In this document: positions 16,856 through 25,799 of the stretch, in pieces
How the letters are laid out: each line of letters starts with the position of its first letter
Position numbering within the stretch: position 1 is the first letter of the stretch
Source of the DNA: Anaeromyxobacter soli
Lineage (GTDB): Bacteria; Myxococcota; Myxococcia; Myxococcales; Anaeromyxobacteraceae
Direction of reading: 5' to 3'
DNA: 64,000 nucleotides
Assembly: GCF_022808855.1 (NCBI RefSeq)
Contig: NZ_JAKZLF010000010.1
Coordinates: 1 to 64,000, forward strand
Made by a program: the position numbers and the translations under genes
Notes under the pieces: generated by a model
Databases searched by the model: none
What the model was told of the DNA's origin: nothing
The model's input: the letters and a program-made list of their open reading frames with translations, nothing else

Positions 16856-17850
16856 CCAATGGTGACACGATCCTCGTCCGCGTCGACGAGGCCTCGCAGA
16901 TCGGGGAGGCGCGCCGCACGGCGCGCCGGCTGGCGGGCGACCTCGGGCTCGACGACGTGGTCGCCGAGCGGGCGGCCATCGTGGCGAGCGAGGCGGCGAG
17001 GAACCTCGTCGCGCACGGGGGCGGCGGCGTGGTCTGCGTCCAGCCGCTCGGCCACCCGCCGCGTGGGGTCGCGGTCGTCGCGCTCGACCGGGGCCGCGGC
17101 ATCGAGGACCTCCCGCGCGCGATGCGCGACGGCCACTCGACCGCTGGGACGCCGGGCGAGGGGCTCGGCGCCATGGCGAGGGTCGGCGACGCGTTCGACG
17201 TGTGGAGCGCGCCGGGGAAGGGCACCGCGCTCGTCGCCGAGGTCTGGGCGGAGCGCCCGCCCGCGAGCCAGGTCGCGACGGGCGCGATCTCGGTCGCCAC
17301 GGCCGGCGAGCGCGTCTGCGGCGACGGGTGGCTCGTGGTGGAGCAGGCCGGCCGGGCGGTGCTGGCGGTCGTCGACGGGCTCGGCCACGGGCCCCACGCG
17401 GCGGACGCGGCGCACGTCGCGCTCGAGGCGATCCGCAAGGCGGCCGACGAGCCGCCACGCGAGATCGTCGGCCGGGCCCACGCCGCGCTCCGCGCGACCC
17501 GTGGCGCCGCGCTGGCGGTCGCCACGCTCGACCTCGGCACCGGCGCACTGCGCTACTCGGGGCTCGGGAACGTGGTCGGCGCCATCGTCGGCACCGGCGC
17601 GGTGCGCCGGCTCGTGTCGCTCGCAGGGACCGCCGGGCACGCGGCGCGATCGATCCACGAGTACGCCTACGAAGTGCCGGAGGGCGCGGTCCTCGTCATG
17701 CACTCGGACGGCATCGCCACCCACTGGGACGCCGCGGCGTACCCGGGGCTGCTCGCGCGGCACCCCGCGCTCGTGGCGGGGGTCCTGTTCCGCGATCACG
17801 CGCGCGGCCGCGACGACGCGACCGTCCTCGTCGCGCGGAGGGGCGTGTGA
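16846..17850 (+). CDS. RsbT-like ATPase fused to PP2C/SpoIIE-type phosphatase (RsbX-like)
   Basis: This 334-residue protein has two domains. Residues 5-135 form a GHKL ATPase resembling RsbT ([13 protein letters not shown] box, DRGRGIED G1, [14 protein letters not shown]). Residues 145-330 form a small PP2C phosphatase: [27 protein letters not shown] and RDDATVLV supply the metal-binding aspartates. An RsbX-like role, removing phosphate from RsbR/RsbS to reset the stressosome, fits both sequence and position. Bacillus RsbX lacks the ATPase half. The start is GTG at 16846 or TTG at 16852, both overlapping rsbT. The next gene overlaps its stop as GTGA. Confidence 0.85.
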   Translation: MALTNGDTILVRVDEASQIGEARRTARRLAGDLGLDDVVAERAAIVASEAARNLVAHGGGGVVCVQPLGHPPRGVAVVALDRGRGIEDLPRAMRDGHSTAGTPGEGLGAMARVGDAFDVWSAPGKGTALVAEVWAERPPASQVATGAISVATAGERVCGDGWLVVEQAGRAVLAVVDGLGHGPHAADAAHVALEAIRKAADEPPREIVGRAHAALRATRGAALAVATLDLGTGALRYSGLGNVVGAIVGTGAVRRLVSLAGTAGHAARSIHEYAYEVPEGAVLVMHSDGIATHWDAAAYPGLLARHPALVAGVLFRDHARGRDDATVLVARRGV

Positions 17851-19997
17851 GGAGCCAACCGGGCGGCACCGGCCCCATCCTCACCGTCGCGATCCGGCGG
17901 GAGGAGGACGTCGTCCTCGCGCGGCAGCGCGCGCGGCAGGTGGCGCGGCTGGTGGGCGTCGCGGCCTCGGAGCAGACGCGCCTCGCGACGGCCGTCTCCG
18001 AGATCGCGCGGAACGCCTGGAAGTACGCGAGCGGCGGGAAGGTGGAGATCGCGCTCGAGGACGGCGAGGAGGCGAGCGCGCTCGTCGTGCGCGTCCGGGA
18101 CCAGGGACGAGGGGTGAAGGACCTCGACGCGGTCCTCTCCGGCCGCTACCACTCCCCCACGGGCATGGGGCTCGGCATCGCCGGGAGCCGGCGGCTCGTC
18201 GACCGCTTCGACATCCAGAGCGGACCTTCGGGCACGACGGTGACGCTCGTGAAGGACCTGCCGCCGGGGGCGGGGCCGGCGACGCCGCGCGAGCTCGCGG
18301 CCCTCCTCGACGCGCTCTCGCGGGAGCGGCCGCACGACGCCCTCGAGGAGCTCACCACCCAGAACCAGGAGCTGCTCGGCGCGCTCGACGCGCTCAAGGA
18401 GCGCGAGCGCCAGCTCGTCGAGCTGAACCGCGAGCTCGAGGACACGAACCGCGGGGTGGTCGCGCTGTACGCGGAGCTCGACGAGAAGGCCGACTACCTG
18501 CGGCGGGCCTCGGAGCTGAAGAGCCGGTTCCTCTCGAACATGAGCCACGAGTTCCGGACCCCGCTCAACACCGTGATCTCGTTCTGCGGGCTGCTGCTCG
18601 GCGAGAGCGACGGCCCCCTCAACGACGAGCAGCGCAAGCAGATCGGGTTCGCGCGCCGCTCGGCGGAGGGGATGCTCGACCTCGTGAACGACCTCCTCGA
18701 TCTCGCCAAGGTGGAGGCGGGGAAGACCACCGTCCGCGCCGCGCCGTTCGAGGTGAGCGAGCTGTTCGGGGCGCTGCGTGGCATGCTGCGGCCGCTCCTC
18801 GCGACCACCCAGCTCGCGCTCCACTTCGAGGACCCGGTGGGGCTGCCGGCGCTCTACACGGACGAGGGCAAGATCTCGCAGATCCTCCGCAACCTCATCT
18901 CCAACGCGCTCAAGTTCACCGAGCGCGGCGAGGTGCGCATCGCGGCCCGGCGCGAGGGCGGCCGGGCGATCTTCTCGGTGTCGGACACCGGCATCGGGAT
19001 CGCGCCGGAGGACCAGGAGCGCATCTTCCAGGAGTACGGTCAGCTCGACTCGCCGGTGCAGCGGCGCGTGCGCGGCACCGGCCTCGGGCTCCCGCTCTCC
19101 AGGCGGCTCGCCGAGCTGCTCGGCGGCCGGATCACCCTGCAGAGCGAGCCGGGCGTCGGCTCCACCTTCACCTTGGACGTGCCGCTCTTCTACGGGGGCC
19201 CCCCCGAGATCGGCGCGGTCCCCGACATCGCCGCGCTCCACGATCCCACCCGGTACCCCGTGCTCGTGGTCGAGGACAACCCCGAGACGATCTTCGTCTA
19301 CGAGAAGTTCACGAGCGGGACGCCGTTCCAGGTGCTCTCGGTCGGGACGCTGCTCGAGGCGCGGCGCGCGGTGCAGCGGCTCCGGCCCGTGGCGGTCGTG
19401 CTCGACGTCATGCTCGGCGCCGAGACGGCGTGGCCGCTCCTGTCCGAGCTCAAGGGCTCCGCGCTCACCCGCGGCATCCCCGTCTACGTCGTGACCATGG
19501 TCGAGAACCGCGGCAAGGCGAAGGGGCTCGGGGCGGACGACTTCGCCGAGAAGCCGCTCGAGCGCGGCTGGCTCCTGTCACGCCTCGAGGAGGCGGCGGG
19601 GCTCCTGCCGCGCGAGGAGCTCCTGATCGTCGACGACGACGAGGCCTCGCGGTACCTGCTCCGCTCGCTCCTCTCGGAGACGCGCTACGCGGTCGTGGAC
19701 GTCGCCTCCGGCGAGGAGGCGCTGCGGCGCGTCGCGGAGCGCCGGCCCGCGGCGGTGTTCCTCGACTGGAAGATGCCGGGGATGGACGGGGGGGAGGTGC
19801 TCGCGCGGCTCCGGGCCGACCCGCGGACGCGCGACGTGCCGGTGCTCGTCTACACCGGGGAGGAGCTCGGCCCCGAGCAGCGCGCGCGCGCGGCGGGCGC
19901 CGCGGCGATCCTCGCCAAGGGCCGACCGCGGCTGTCCGCGCTGCACGAGATCCGGGAAGCGCTCGCGCGCCTCGGACGAGGGGTCGATCCGCCGTGA
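17847..19997 (+). CDS. RsbT-like domain fused to hybrid histidine kinase with two receiver domains
   Basis: This 716-residue protein has an unusual order. An RsbT-like GHKL domain occupies about 12-137 ([40 protein letters not shown]), followed by a coiled coil (about 165-225). HisKA carries His234 ([13 protein letters not shown]) and a second HATPase follows ([39 protein letters not shown]). Two receiver domains end the protein: the first has VVEDN and LDVMLG, the second IVDDDEASR and [11 protein letters not shown]. It is soluble. It could convert stressosome state into a phosphorelay. GTG start overlaps the preceding stop (GTGA) and its own stop overlaps the next start (GTGA), so the three genes are coupled. 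Confidence 0.88.
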   Translation: MRSQPGGTGPILTVAIRREEDVVLARQRARQVARLVGVAASEQTRLATAVSEIARNAWKYASGGKVEIALEDGEEASALVVRVRDQGRGVKDLDAVLSGRYHSPTGMGLGIAGSRRLVDRFDIQSGPSGTTVTLVKDLPPGAGPATPRELAALLDALSRERPHDALEELTTQNQELLGALDALKERERQLVELNRELEDTNRGVVALYAELDEKADYLRRASELKSRFLSNMSHEFRTPLNTVISFCGLLLGESDGPLNDEQRKQIGFARRSAEGMLDLVNDLLDLAKVEAGKTTVRAAPFEVSELFGALRGMLRPLLATTQLALHFEDPVGLPALYTDEGKISQILRNLISNALKFTERGEVRIAARREGGRAIFSVSDTGIGIAPEDQERIFQEYGQLDSPVQRRVRGTGLGLPLSRRLAELLGGRITLQSEPGVGSTFTLDVPLFYGGPPEIGAVPDIAALHDPTRYPVLVVEDNPETIFVYEKFTSGTPFQVLSVGTLLEARRAVQRLRPVAVVLDVMLGAETAWPLLSELKGSALTRGIPVYVVTMVENRGKAKGLGADDFAEKPLERGWLLSRLEEAAGLLPREELLIVDDDEASRYLLRSLLSETRYAVVDVASGEEALRRVAERRPAAVFLDWKMPGMDGGEVLARLRADPRTRDVPVLVYTGEELGPEQRARAAGAAAILAKGRPRLSALHEIREALARLGRGVDPP

Positions 19998-22012
19998 ACT
20001 CCCGGGCGCACATCCTGTTCGTCGAGGACGACGAGGCGACCCGCTACGCGGTGAACCGCATCCTCGCGAACGCCGGCTTCCGCGTGAGCGTCGCCGCCAC
20101 GGGCGCCCAGGCCCGGGCGCTCGCGCGCTCCGCGCGCCCCGAGCTCGTGCTCCTCGACGTGCAGCTCCCCGACGCGATCGGCTTCGACGTCTGCCGCGAC
20201 CTCAAGGCGGACCCCGCCACCGCCGCGCTGCCGATCGTCTTCCTCTCCGCGCGTCGGGCCGACGCGGACGACGTCGTGCGAGGGCTCGAGGGCGGCGCGG
20301 ACCTGTACCTCACCCACCCCGTCGAGCCGCACGTCCTCGTGGCGGCGCTGAACGCGCTCCTGCGCGTCCGCCTCGCGGAGGCGCGCCTCCGGCGGTTCGT
20401 CGACTCGAGCATGTTCGGGGTCGCCGAGTTCGACCGCCGGGGTGGCTTCCTCGAGGGGAACGACGAGCTCCTCCGCATCCTGGGGCTCGCGCGGGCGGAC
20501 GACCTCGCCCAGGTGAACGGCGTCTCGCTCGCCCCCGGGCTGCGCGCCGAGCAGGGCGAGCTGACGCCCTCGGAGTGGCGCGCGCTGGACGCCGCCGCCG
20601 AGGAGCAGCTCCGGTCCGGCGGCGTCGTGCGGCCGTACGAGAAGGAGTTCTGGCGCAAGGACGGCAGCCGCGTGCCGGTGCTGGTGGGCGCCGCCGCGGT
20701 CCCCGGCGGCGGCGGCCACGTGGCGTTCGTGCTCGACCTCACCGAGCGCAAGCGGGCCGAGCGCGAGCGCGAGGACGCGCTCGCGCGCGCCGAGGCGGCG
20801 CAGCGCCGGATGTCGTTCCTGCTCTCCGTCACGAGCGCGCTCATGGTCGCGCCGGGGGAGATCGCCACGGCGATGCGCCGGCTCGCGGTGCTCTGCGCGG
20901 GCGAGATCGGGGACTGGTGCATCGTCGACCGGGTCACCCAGGACGGGACGAAGCGGCTCGCGGTGGCGAGCGCCGAGCCGGCGCGCCTGCCCGACGCGGC
21001 GGTCGTCGAGGCCCGCGCGCCGGGAGGAGCCGGCGCGATCGCGCGCGCGCTCGCCGCGGGCGCGCCGCAGCACCTCCAGCCCGTGGACGATCCCGACGCG
21101 CTCGAGCCGGCGCAGGACGCCGCCCACCGGCAGGCGCTGCTCACGCTCCGCGTCGGCGCGGCGGCCGTGTTCCCCATCGCCCACGGCGGCCGGGTCCTCG
21201 GCGCGCTCACGCTCGTGCGCTCGGCGCGCGGGGTCGAGCTCGCGCCCGTCGAGCTCGCGCTCGGCGAGGAGATCGCGGATCGCGCGGCGATCGCCCTCGA
21301 GAACGCGCGCCTCCACGACGAGCTCGCGCGCTCGCTGCGCGCCCGCGAGCAGACGCTCGCCGAGGTCTCGCACGACCTGCGCAACCCGCTCTCGTCGATC
21401 GTCCTCGCGGCGGCGCAGCTCGAGCGCTCCGCCGATCGCCCCGACCTGCGCGAGGTCGTCTCGCGGCGCGCGGCGAGCATCCGCCGCGCCGGCGACCGGA
21501 TGAACCGCCTGGTCCACGACCTGCTCGACCTCGCGCGTGCGGAGACGGGGCGGCTCGAGCTCGACCTGGGCGAGCACGCGGCGCGCGACCTGCTCGACGA
21601 CGCGCTCGACGGCGTCGCGCCCGCCGTGCGCGAGCGCGAGCTCCGGGTCCGCACGGTCGCCGAGGGGGTCGTGGTCCGCTGCGATCGCGAGCGGGTGCAC
21701 CGCGTCCTCTCGAACCTCCTCTCGAACGCCGCCAAGGTGAGCCCGCGCAAGGGCACCATCGAGCTCGCCGCCCGGCGTCGGGGAGACGAGGCGCTGTTCA
21801 CCGTCACGGACGAGGGGCCGGGCATCGCGCTGGAGGAGCAGACGCTCATCTTCGAGCGCTACTGGCGCGGGCGCGAGTCCGGCGCGCACGGCGTGGGGCT
21901 CGGCCTGTCGATCGTGAAGACGCTCGTCGAGCGCCACGGCGGGAAGGTCTGGGTGGAGAGCGAGCCCGGCGACGGGGCGCGGTTCTCGTTCACGCTGCCC
22001 GTGGCGGGGTAG
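19994..22012 (+). CDS. Receiver-PAS-GAF histidine kinase
   Basis: This 672-residue soluble protein has a receiver domain (1-125, phospho-acceptor Asp55 in [10 protein letters not shown]), a PAS domain (about 130-255, ending in the [12 protein letters not shown] signature) and a GAF domain (275-445). HisKA has His460 in [12 protein letters not shown], and the HATPase has [18 protein letters not shown] and [12 protein letters not shown]. In the receiver the usual Lys of the K-P pair is His108 (LTHPVEP), so phospho-signalling there may be altered. It probably receives phosphate from, or is controlled by, the hybrid kinase whose stop overlaps its GTG start. It is the last gene of the stressosome operon; no DNA-binding output is encoded. 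Confidence 0.88.
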   Translation: MNSRAHILFVEDDEATRYAVNRILANAGFRVSVAATGAQARALARSARPELVLLDVQLPDAIGFDVCRDLKADPATAALPIVFLSARRADADDVVRGLEGGADLYLTHPVEPHVLVAALNALLRVRLAEARLRRFVDSSMFGVAEFDRRGGFLEGNDELLRILGLARADDLAQVNGVSLAPGLRAEQGELTPSEWRALDAAAEEQLRSGGVVRPYEKEFWRKDGSRVPVLVGAAAVPGGGGHVAFVLDLTERKRAEREREDALARAEAAQRRMSFLLSVTSALMVAPGEIATAMRRLAVLCAGEIGDWCIVDRVTQDGTKRLAVASAEPARLPDAAVVEARAPGGAGAIARALAAGAPQHLQPVDDPDALEPAQDAAHRQALLTLRVGAAAVFPIAHGGRVLGALTLVRSARGVELAPVELALGEEIADRAAIALENARLHDELARSLRAREQTLAEVSHDLRNPLSSIVLAAAQLERSADRPDLREVVSRRAASIRRAGDRMNRLVHDLLDLARAETGRLELDLGEHAARDLLDDALDGVAPAVRERELRVRTVAEGVVVRCDRERVHRVLSNLLSNAAKVSPRKGTIELAARRRGDEALFTVTDEGPGIALEEQTLIFERYWRGRESGAHGVGLGLSIVKTLVERHGGKVWVESEPGDGARFSFTLPVAG

Positions 22013-22157
22013 AACCCATCGACCACCCAGGCGAGGTGCGCGGCTGGCGCGCAGGCGAGCGCAATCCGGGGCCGCGGCGGGGAGCGGCGGGTCTCGCGGG
22101 GCGGACCCGCGCGAGGGGCGGCCGCGGGGCTTACACTGGCGCGGGAGGAGCACCCCG

Positions 22158-22613
22158 ATGCCGACCGCCGAGTGGAAGCGGATCTGCTGCCCGATCGACT
22201 TCTCCGACGCCTCGCGCGCCGCGATGGAGGTCGCCGCCGACCTCGCGCGGCGGATGGGCGCGGAGCTCTGGCTCCTGCACGCCTATCCGGTCCCCGGCTA
22301 CACCTTCCCCGACGGCTCGGTGGTGGCGAGCCCGAAGATGCTCCAGGATCTCGCAGAGGGCGCCCAGCGCCACCTCGACGAGTGGCGCGTGAGCGCCGAG
22401 GCGCTCGGCGCGCCCCACGTCGAGACCGCGAAGGAGGCCGGCGAGCCGGCGGCGGAGATCGTCGCGTTCGCGCGGGCGCGGGGGATGGACCTGCTCGTCC
22501 TCGGCACGCACGGGCGCACCGGCATCGAGCACGCCCTCATGGGCTCCATCGCGGAGCGCGTCGTCCGCAGGGCGCACTGCCCGGTGCTCACGGTCCGGCC
22601 GCCCGCGGCGTAG
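22158..22613 (+). CDS. Universal stress protein (UspA family)
   Basis: This 151-residue cytoplasmic protein has the UspA fold, including the N-terminal strand ICCPIDFSDASRAAM. The C-terminal ATP-binding signature is GTHGRTGIEHALMGS (G-x2-G-x9-G-S), followed by VVRRAHCPVLTVRP. The intact motif indicates an ATP-binding Usp. A strong GGAGGAG ribosome-binding site precedes the ATG. It is 145 bp after the stressosome operon on the same strand, which suggests a stress theme, but no shared transcript can be shown. Its 3' end overlaps the convergent SRPBCC gene by 26 bp. Confidence 0.93.
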   Translation: MPTAEWKRICCPIDFSDASRAAMEVAADLARRMGAELWLLHAYPVPGYTFPDGSVVASPKMLQDLAEGAQRHLDEWRVSAEALGAPHVETAKEAGEPAAEIVAFARARGMDLLVLGTHGRTGIEHALMGSIAERVVRRAHCPVLTVRPPAA

Positions 22614-23076
22614 GCGGGACGGGCGCGAGGAGCTCGGCGATGCGCGCCGCGCGGTGCGCGAAGATCCGTGCGAGCGAGGGGCGCACGAGGAGCGCGTGCG
22701 CGAGCGTGCCGAGGGGACCGAAGGGCAGCTCGTAGTCGACGCGATCTCGCACTAGCGTCCCCCCCGGCGCGTCCTCGAACGTGTGGAGGTGGCGCCAGCG
22801 CCGGTAGGGGCCCGCGAGCTGGACGTCCACGAATCGCTCGCCGGGCACGAGCTCGTCGATGCGCGTGCGCCACGAGAACGGCACGCCGAAGAGCGACAGC
22901 CGGTACGCGATGAGCGCGCCGGGCGCGAGCTCGATGGGGCCGGGCGTGACGACACGGAAGCGCAGGAACCCGGGCGTGATGGCCTCGAGGTTGTGCGCGT
23001 CGGAGAAGAAGGCGAAGACGTCCTCGCGCCGGCGCGGCACGAGCTGCGCGCGCTCGAGGACCCAGCGGCGGGCCAT
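22588..23076 (-). CDS. SRPBCC/START-like family protein (polyketide cyclase/dehydrase-like)
   Basis: This 162-residue protein begins MARRWVLERAQLVPRRREDVFAFFSDAHNLEAITP, which is the N-terminal strand-helix of the SRPBCC hydrophobic-ligand fold. It continues with FRVVTPGPIELAPGALIAYRL, FSWRTRIDELVPGERFVD and WRHLHTFEDAPGGTLVRDRVDYELPFGPLG, all matching the family annotated as SRPBCC or cell-division inhibitor-type proteins. It probably binds a lipid-like ligand; no enzymatic function can be assigned. The ATG at 23076 is chosen because upstream in-frame sequence is antisense to the DHOD-like gene. Confidence 0.85.
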   Translation of the reverse strand: MARRWVLERAQLVPRRREDVFAFFSDAHNLEAITPGFLRFRVVTPGPIELAPGALIAYRLSLFGVPFSWRTRIDELVPGERFVDVQLAGPYRRWRHLHTFEDAPGGTLVRDRVDYELPFGPLGTLAHALLVRPSLARIFAHRAARIAELLAPVPPTPRAAGP

Positions 23077-23190
23077 GGGGTCTCTCCGGGGTGGGCCTTC
23101 GCCGCTCCCGATAGCGCCCGCGCGCGGGGTTTGCTGGCGCCGCTCGGGTCCGCTCGGTAAACCCGGAGAGGAGGGCCTCGCGGAGATCAC

Positions 23191-24177
23191 ATGGCCGAGC
23201 TCGTCACCGAGTACATGGGGCTCGCGCTGCCCAGCCCGCTCGTGCTCGCGAGCTGCGCGCTCTCGAACCGCCTCGAGAACCTCGAGGCCGCGGAGGGGCA
23301 CGGCGCGGGGGCGGTGGTGCTCCGGTCGCTGTTCGAGGAGCAGCTCGAGTCGTCGACGAGCGCGCTCGAGGAGGAGCTCCTCCGCGGCGCCGAGTCGAAC
23401 CCCGAGGCGCGCACCTACTTCCCGCCGCAGCGGGTCGGGCCGCACGACTACCTGTCGCTCGTCGAGCGCGCGAAGCGGGCGCTCGAGATCCCGGTCATCG
23501 CGAGCCTCAACTGCGCGGCGCCCGGGAGCTGGACGGAGTACGCGCGCGACATCGAGCAGGCGGGCGCGGACGCGCTCGAGGTGAACCTGTACGCGGTGGA
23601 GGCGGATCCGGCCGTGTCGGCGGCGGAGATCGAGGCGCGCTACCTCGAGATCGTCGCCGCCGTTCGCCACGCGGTGCGCATCCCGATCGCGGTGAAGCTC
23701 TCGCCGTACTTCACCTCGCTCGCGAACTTCGCCTCCCGGCTCGACGCGCTCGAGGTGGACGGCCTCGTCCTCTTCAACCGGTTCCTGCAGCCCGACATCT
23801 CGCTCGAGCGCATGGCGGCGGCGCCGACCATGACCCCTTCTTCACCGGCGGAGTCGCTCCTGCCGCTGCGCTGGATCGCCCTGCTGCACGGGCGGGTGCG
23901 CGCCCACCTCGCCGCGACCACGGGGGTGTACGACGCCGCCGGCGTGCTGAAGCAGATCCTGGCCGGCGCGCACGTGGTGCAGCTCGCCTCAGCGCTCATG
24001 AAGAACGGGATGCCGCACCTCGGAAAGGTGCTCGCGGAGCTCGAGGACTGGCTGGACCGCCGCGGCATCTCGACGCTGGACGAGCTCCGGGGGGCGCTGT
24101 CCCAGCGCGAGGTGAGCGATCCCGGGGCGTTCGAGCGAGCCCAGTACGTGCACCTCATCCTGTCGCAGAACATCTGA
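23191..24177 (+). CDS. Dihydroorotate dehydrogenase-like flavoprotein
   Basis: This 328-residue TIM-barrel protein resembles class 1 dihydroorotate dehydrogenase and the PreA group. It has MGLALPSPLVLASC near the N-terminus, PVIASLNCAAPGSWTEYA, GADALEVNLY, the lysine strand IPIAVKLSPYFTSLANFA and GLVLFNRFLQPDI. FMN binding is likely. The usual DHOD active-site region is altered and the genomic context is not pyrimidine synthesis, so conversion of orotate should not be assumed. Such paralogues are often annotated dihydroorotate dehydrogenase-like protein. It is followed 35 bp later by a diacylglycerol-kinase gene on the same strand. Confidence 0.85.
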   Translation: MAELVTEYMGLALPSPLVLASCALSNRLENLEAAEGHGAGAVVLRSLFEEQLESSTSALEEELLRGAESNPEARTYFPPQRVGPHDYLSLVERAKRALEIPVIASLNCAAPGSWTEYARDIEQAGADALEVNLYAVEADPAVSAAEIEARYLEIVAAVRHAVRIPIAVKLSPYFTSLANFASRLDALEVDGLVLFNRFLQPDISLERMAAAPTMTPSSPAESLLPLRWIALLHGRVRAHLAATTGVYDAAGVLKQILAGAHVVQLASALMKNGMPHLGKVLAELEDWLDRRGISTLDELRGALSQREVSDPGAFERAQYVHLILSQNI

Positions 24178-24212
24178 TCCACGGCCGTCGCCCCGTGGCA
24201 GCATGTCGGGCG

Positions 24213-24860
24213 ATGGCCACCCCCTCGCCCAGGCCGCCCCCCGCGCCGGCCGCCCTCGTCCGGGCCTTCGCCTGCGCGGGCGCGGGCCTCGCCGACGCAG
24301 CCCTCCGCGAGCGGAACCTCCGCATCCACCTCGGGCTCGGCGTCCTCGCGACGTGCGGCGCGGCGGTGCTCGAGCTCACCGCGGCGGAGCGCGCGCTCGT
24401 CCTCGCCTGCGCGGGCGCGGTCGTCGCCGCCGAGGCGGTGAACTCGGCGCTCGAGACGATCGTCGACGTGGTGCTGCCCGGTCCGGATCCGCGCGCCCGC
24501 TTCGCGAAGGACGCCGCCGCCGGCGCCGTGCTCGCGCTCGCCGTCGCGAGCGTCGCGGTCGCGGCCGCCGTCCTCGCGCCCCGGATCGCGGCGCTCGCCG
24601 AAGGAGCCCGGGCGCTCGCCCCGTCGGTGGCAGGGGCCGCGGTCGCCGCGCTCGCCGCGTGGCGGCTCCCCGCGCCCGTCGAGCGCGGCGGGGTTGCGCG
24701 GCTCGCGCTCGCCCTCGCGGGCGGGCTCGGCCTGGGCCTCGTCGCCCCCGCCGTGCAGAGCGGGGTGGCCCTCGCCGTGGCGGCGCTGCTCCTCGCGCTC
24801 GGCGCCGCGGCCGCCGCCCGGCGCGCCGCGGGGGAGGGACCCCCCGTCCACCGAAGGTGA
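24213..24860 (+). CDS. DgkA-type diacylglycerol/undecaprenol kinase family protein, extended
   Basis: This 215-residue inner-membrane protein carries a DgkA domain in residues 10-120. It has the amphipathic N-terminal region ACAGAGLADAALRERNLRIHL and the signature AAEAVNSALETIVDVV, which matches the E-x2-N-(T/S)-A-(I/L)-E-x3-D active site that phosphorylates diacylglycerol or undecaprenol. The C-terminal 90 residues add two or three further hydrophobic segments not found in the compact 120-residue DgkA. These could be a PAP2-like remnant or an unrelated membrane extension. The ATG at 24213 was chosen over an upstream GTG at 24195. Confidence 0.8.
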   Translation: MATPSPRPPPAPAALVRAFACAGAGLADAALRERNLRIHLGLGVLATCGAAVLELTAAERALVLACAGAVVAAEAVNSALETIVDVVLPGPDPRARFAKDAAAGAVLALAVASVAVAAAVLAPRIAALAEGARALAPSVAGAAVAALAAWRLPAPVERGGVARLALALAGGLGLGLVAPAVQSGVALAVAALLLALGAAAAARRAAGEGPPVHRR

Positions 24861-24864
24861 ACGC

Positions 24865-25125
24865 CTACCCCTCCGGCAGCGGATCGCCGGGGTGCTCGGG
24901 GATCTGCCGGCGCGAGGCCTCCCGCGAGCGCTCCTCGTCGTGACCGTGGACGCGCTCCGCCTCGCGCTCGTCCTGGTCCGACGTCCAGGTCGTCCCCGCG
25001 CCCTCCGGAGACAGCCCCTCCAGCGGCCGTTCCCCGTGCCGGCTCTCCACGTCGAGGTCCTTCTTCTCGTTCTCGCGCCGACGCGCGAGCTCGCGATCGA
25101 ACATCGGATCCCTGCGCTCGGACAT
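24865..25125 (-). CDS. Small highly charged hypothetical protein
   Basis: This 86-residue protein begins MSERRDPMFDRELARRRENEKKDLDVE and is dominated by Arg, Glu, Asp and Lys with almost no hydrophobic residues, so it is likely intrinsically disordered. A strong ribosome-binding site (AGGAGGG) sits a few bases upstream of the ATG, which is the main reason to call it a gene. It is convergent with the diacylglycerol kinase (4 bp gap) and divergent from rubrerythrin. I recognise no family. A stress- or nucleic-acid-associated role is conceivable, but that is only a guess from composition. Confidence 0.6.
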   Translation of the reverse strand: MSERRDPMFDRELARRRENEKKDLDVESRHGERPLEGLSPEGAGTTWTSDQDEREAERVHGHDEERSREASRRQIPEHPGDPLPEG

Positions 25126-25285
25126 CGCACCCTCCTGCTCGATCCTCACGCTGGCCACCCACCGGGGGCGATGCAATCCCACGTCGCTCCGATAGGTTCC
25201 CCGCACCGATTCCGCTCGCCCGACGCCCGCACCCCGCGGGCCGGATCTCGAGCGTCCCCCATCGCCTCGGAGGCGAGGAGACACC

Positions 25286-25705
<420 letters not shown>

Positions 25706-25725
25706 GGGCGCGCACGCTCCGACCG

Positions 25726-25764
25726 CGACCCGGCGCGCCCCCTTCGCGGGCGTGCGCCGGGTCG
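25726..25764 (+). terminator. Hairpin downstream of rubrerythrin gene
   Basis: The stretch contains the arms CGACCCGGCGCGCCC and GGGCGTGCGCCGGGTCG around a short loop, a nearly perfect GC-rich stem. No long T run follows, so it may be an attenuator, a processing site or a weak terminator between rubrerythrin and the Fe-S protein gene. It would set a higher rubrerythrin transcript level. Confidence 0.5.
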
Positions 25765-25799
25765 TTCCGCGTCGAGCCGCCCCGGAGAAAACCGCCGCC

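Noticed and set aside
19850-22153. A 767-codon minus-strand open frame across the last two stressosome kinases.
   Set aside because: It is antisense to well-conserved HisKA/HATPase domains. Its product is Arg/Glu/His-rich with no motif, as expected from third-position GC in the true frame.
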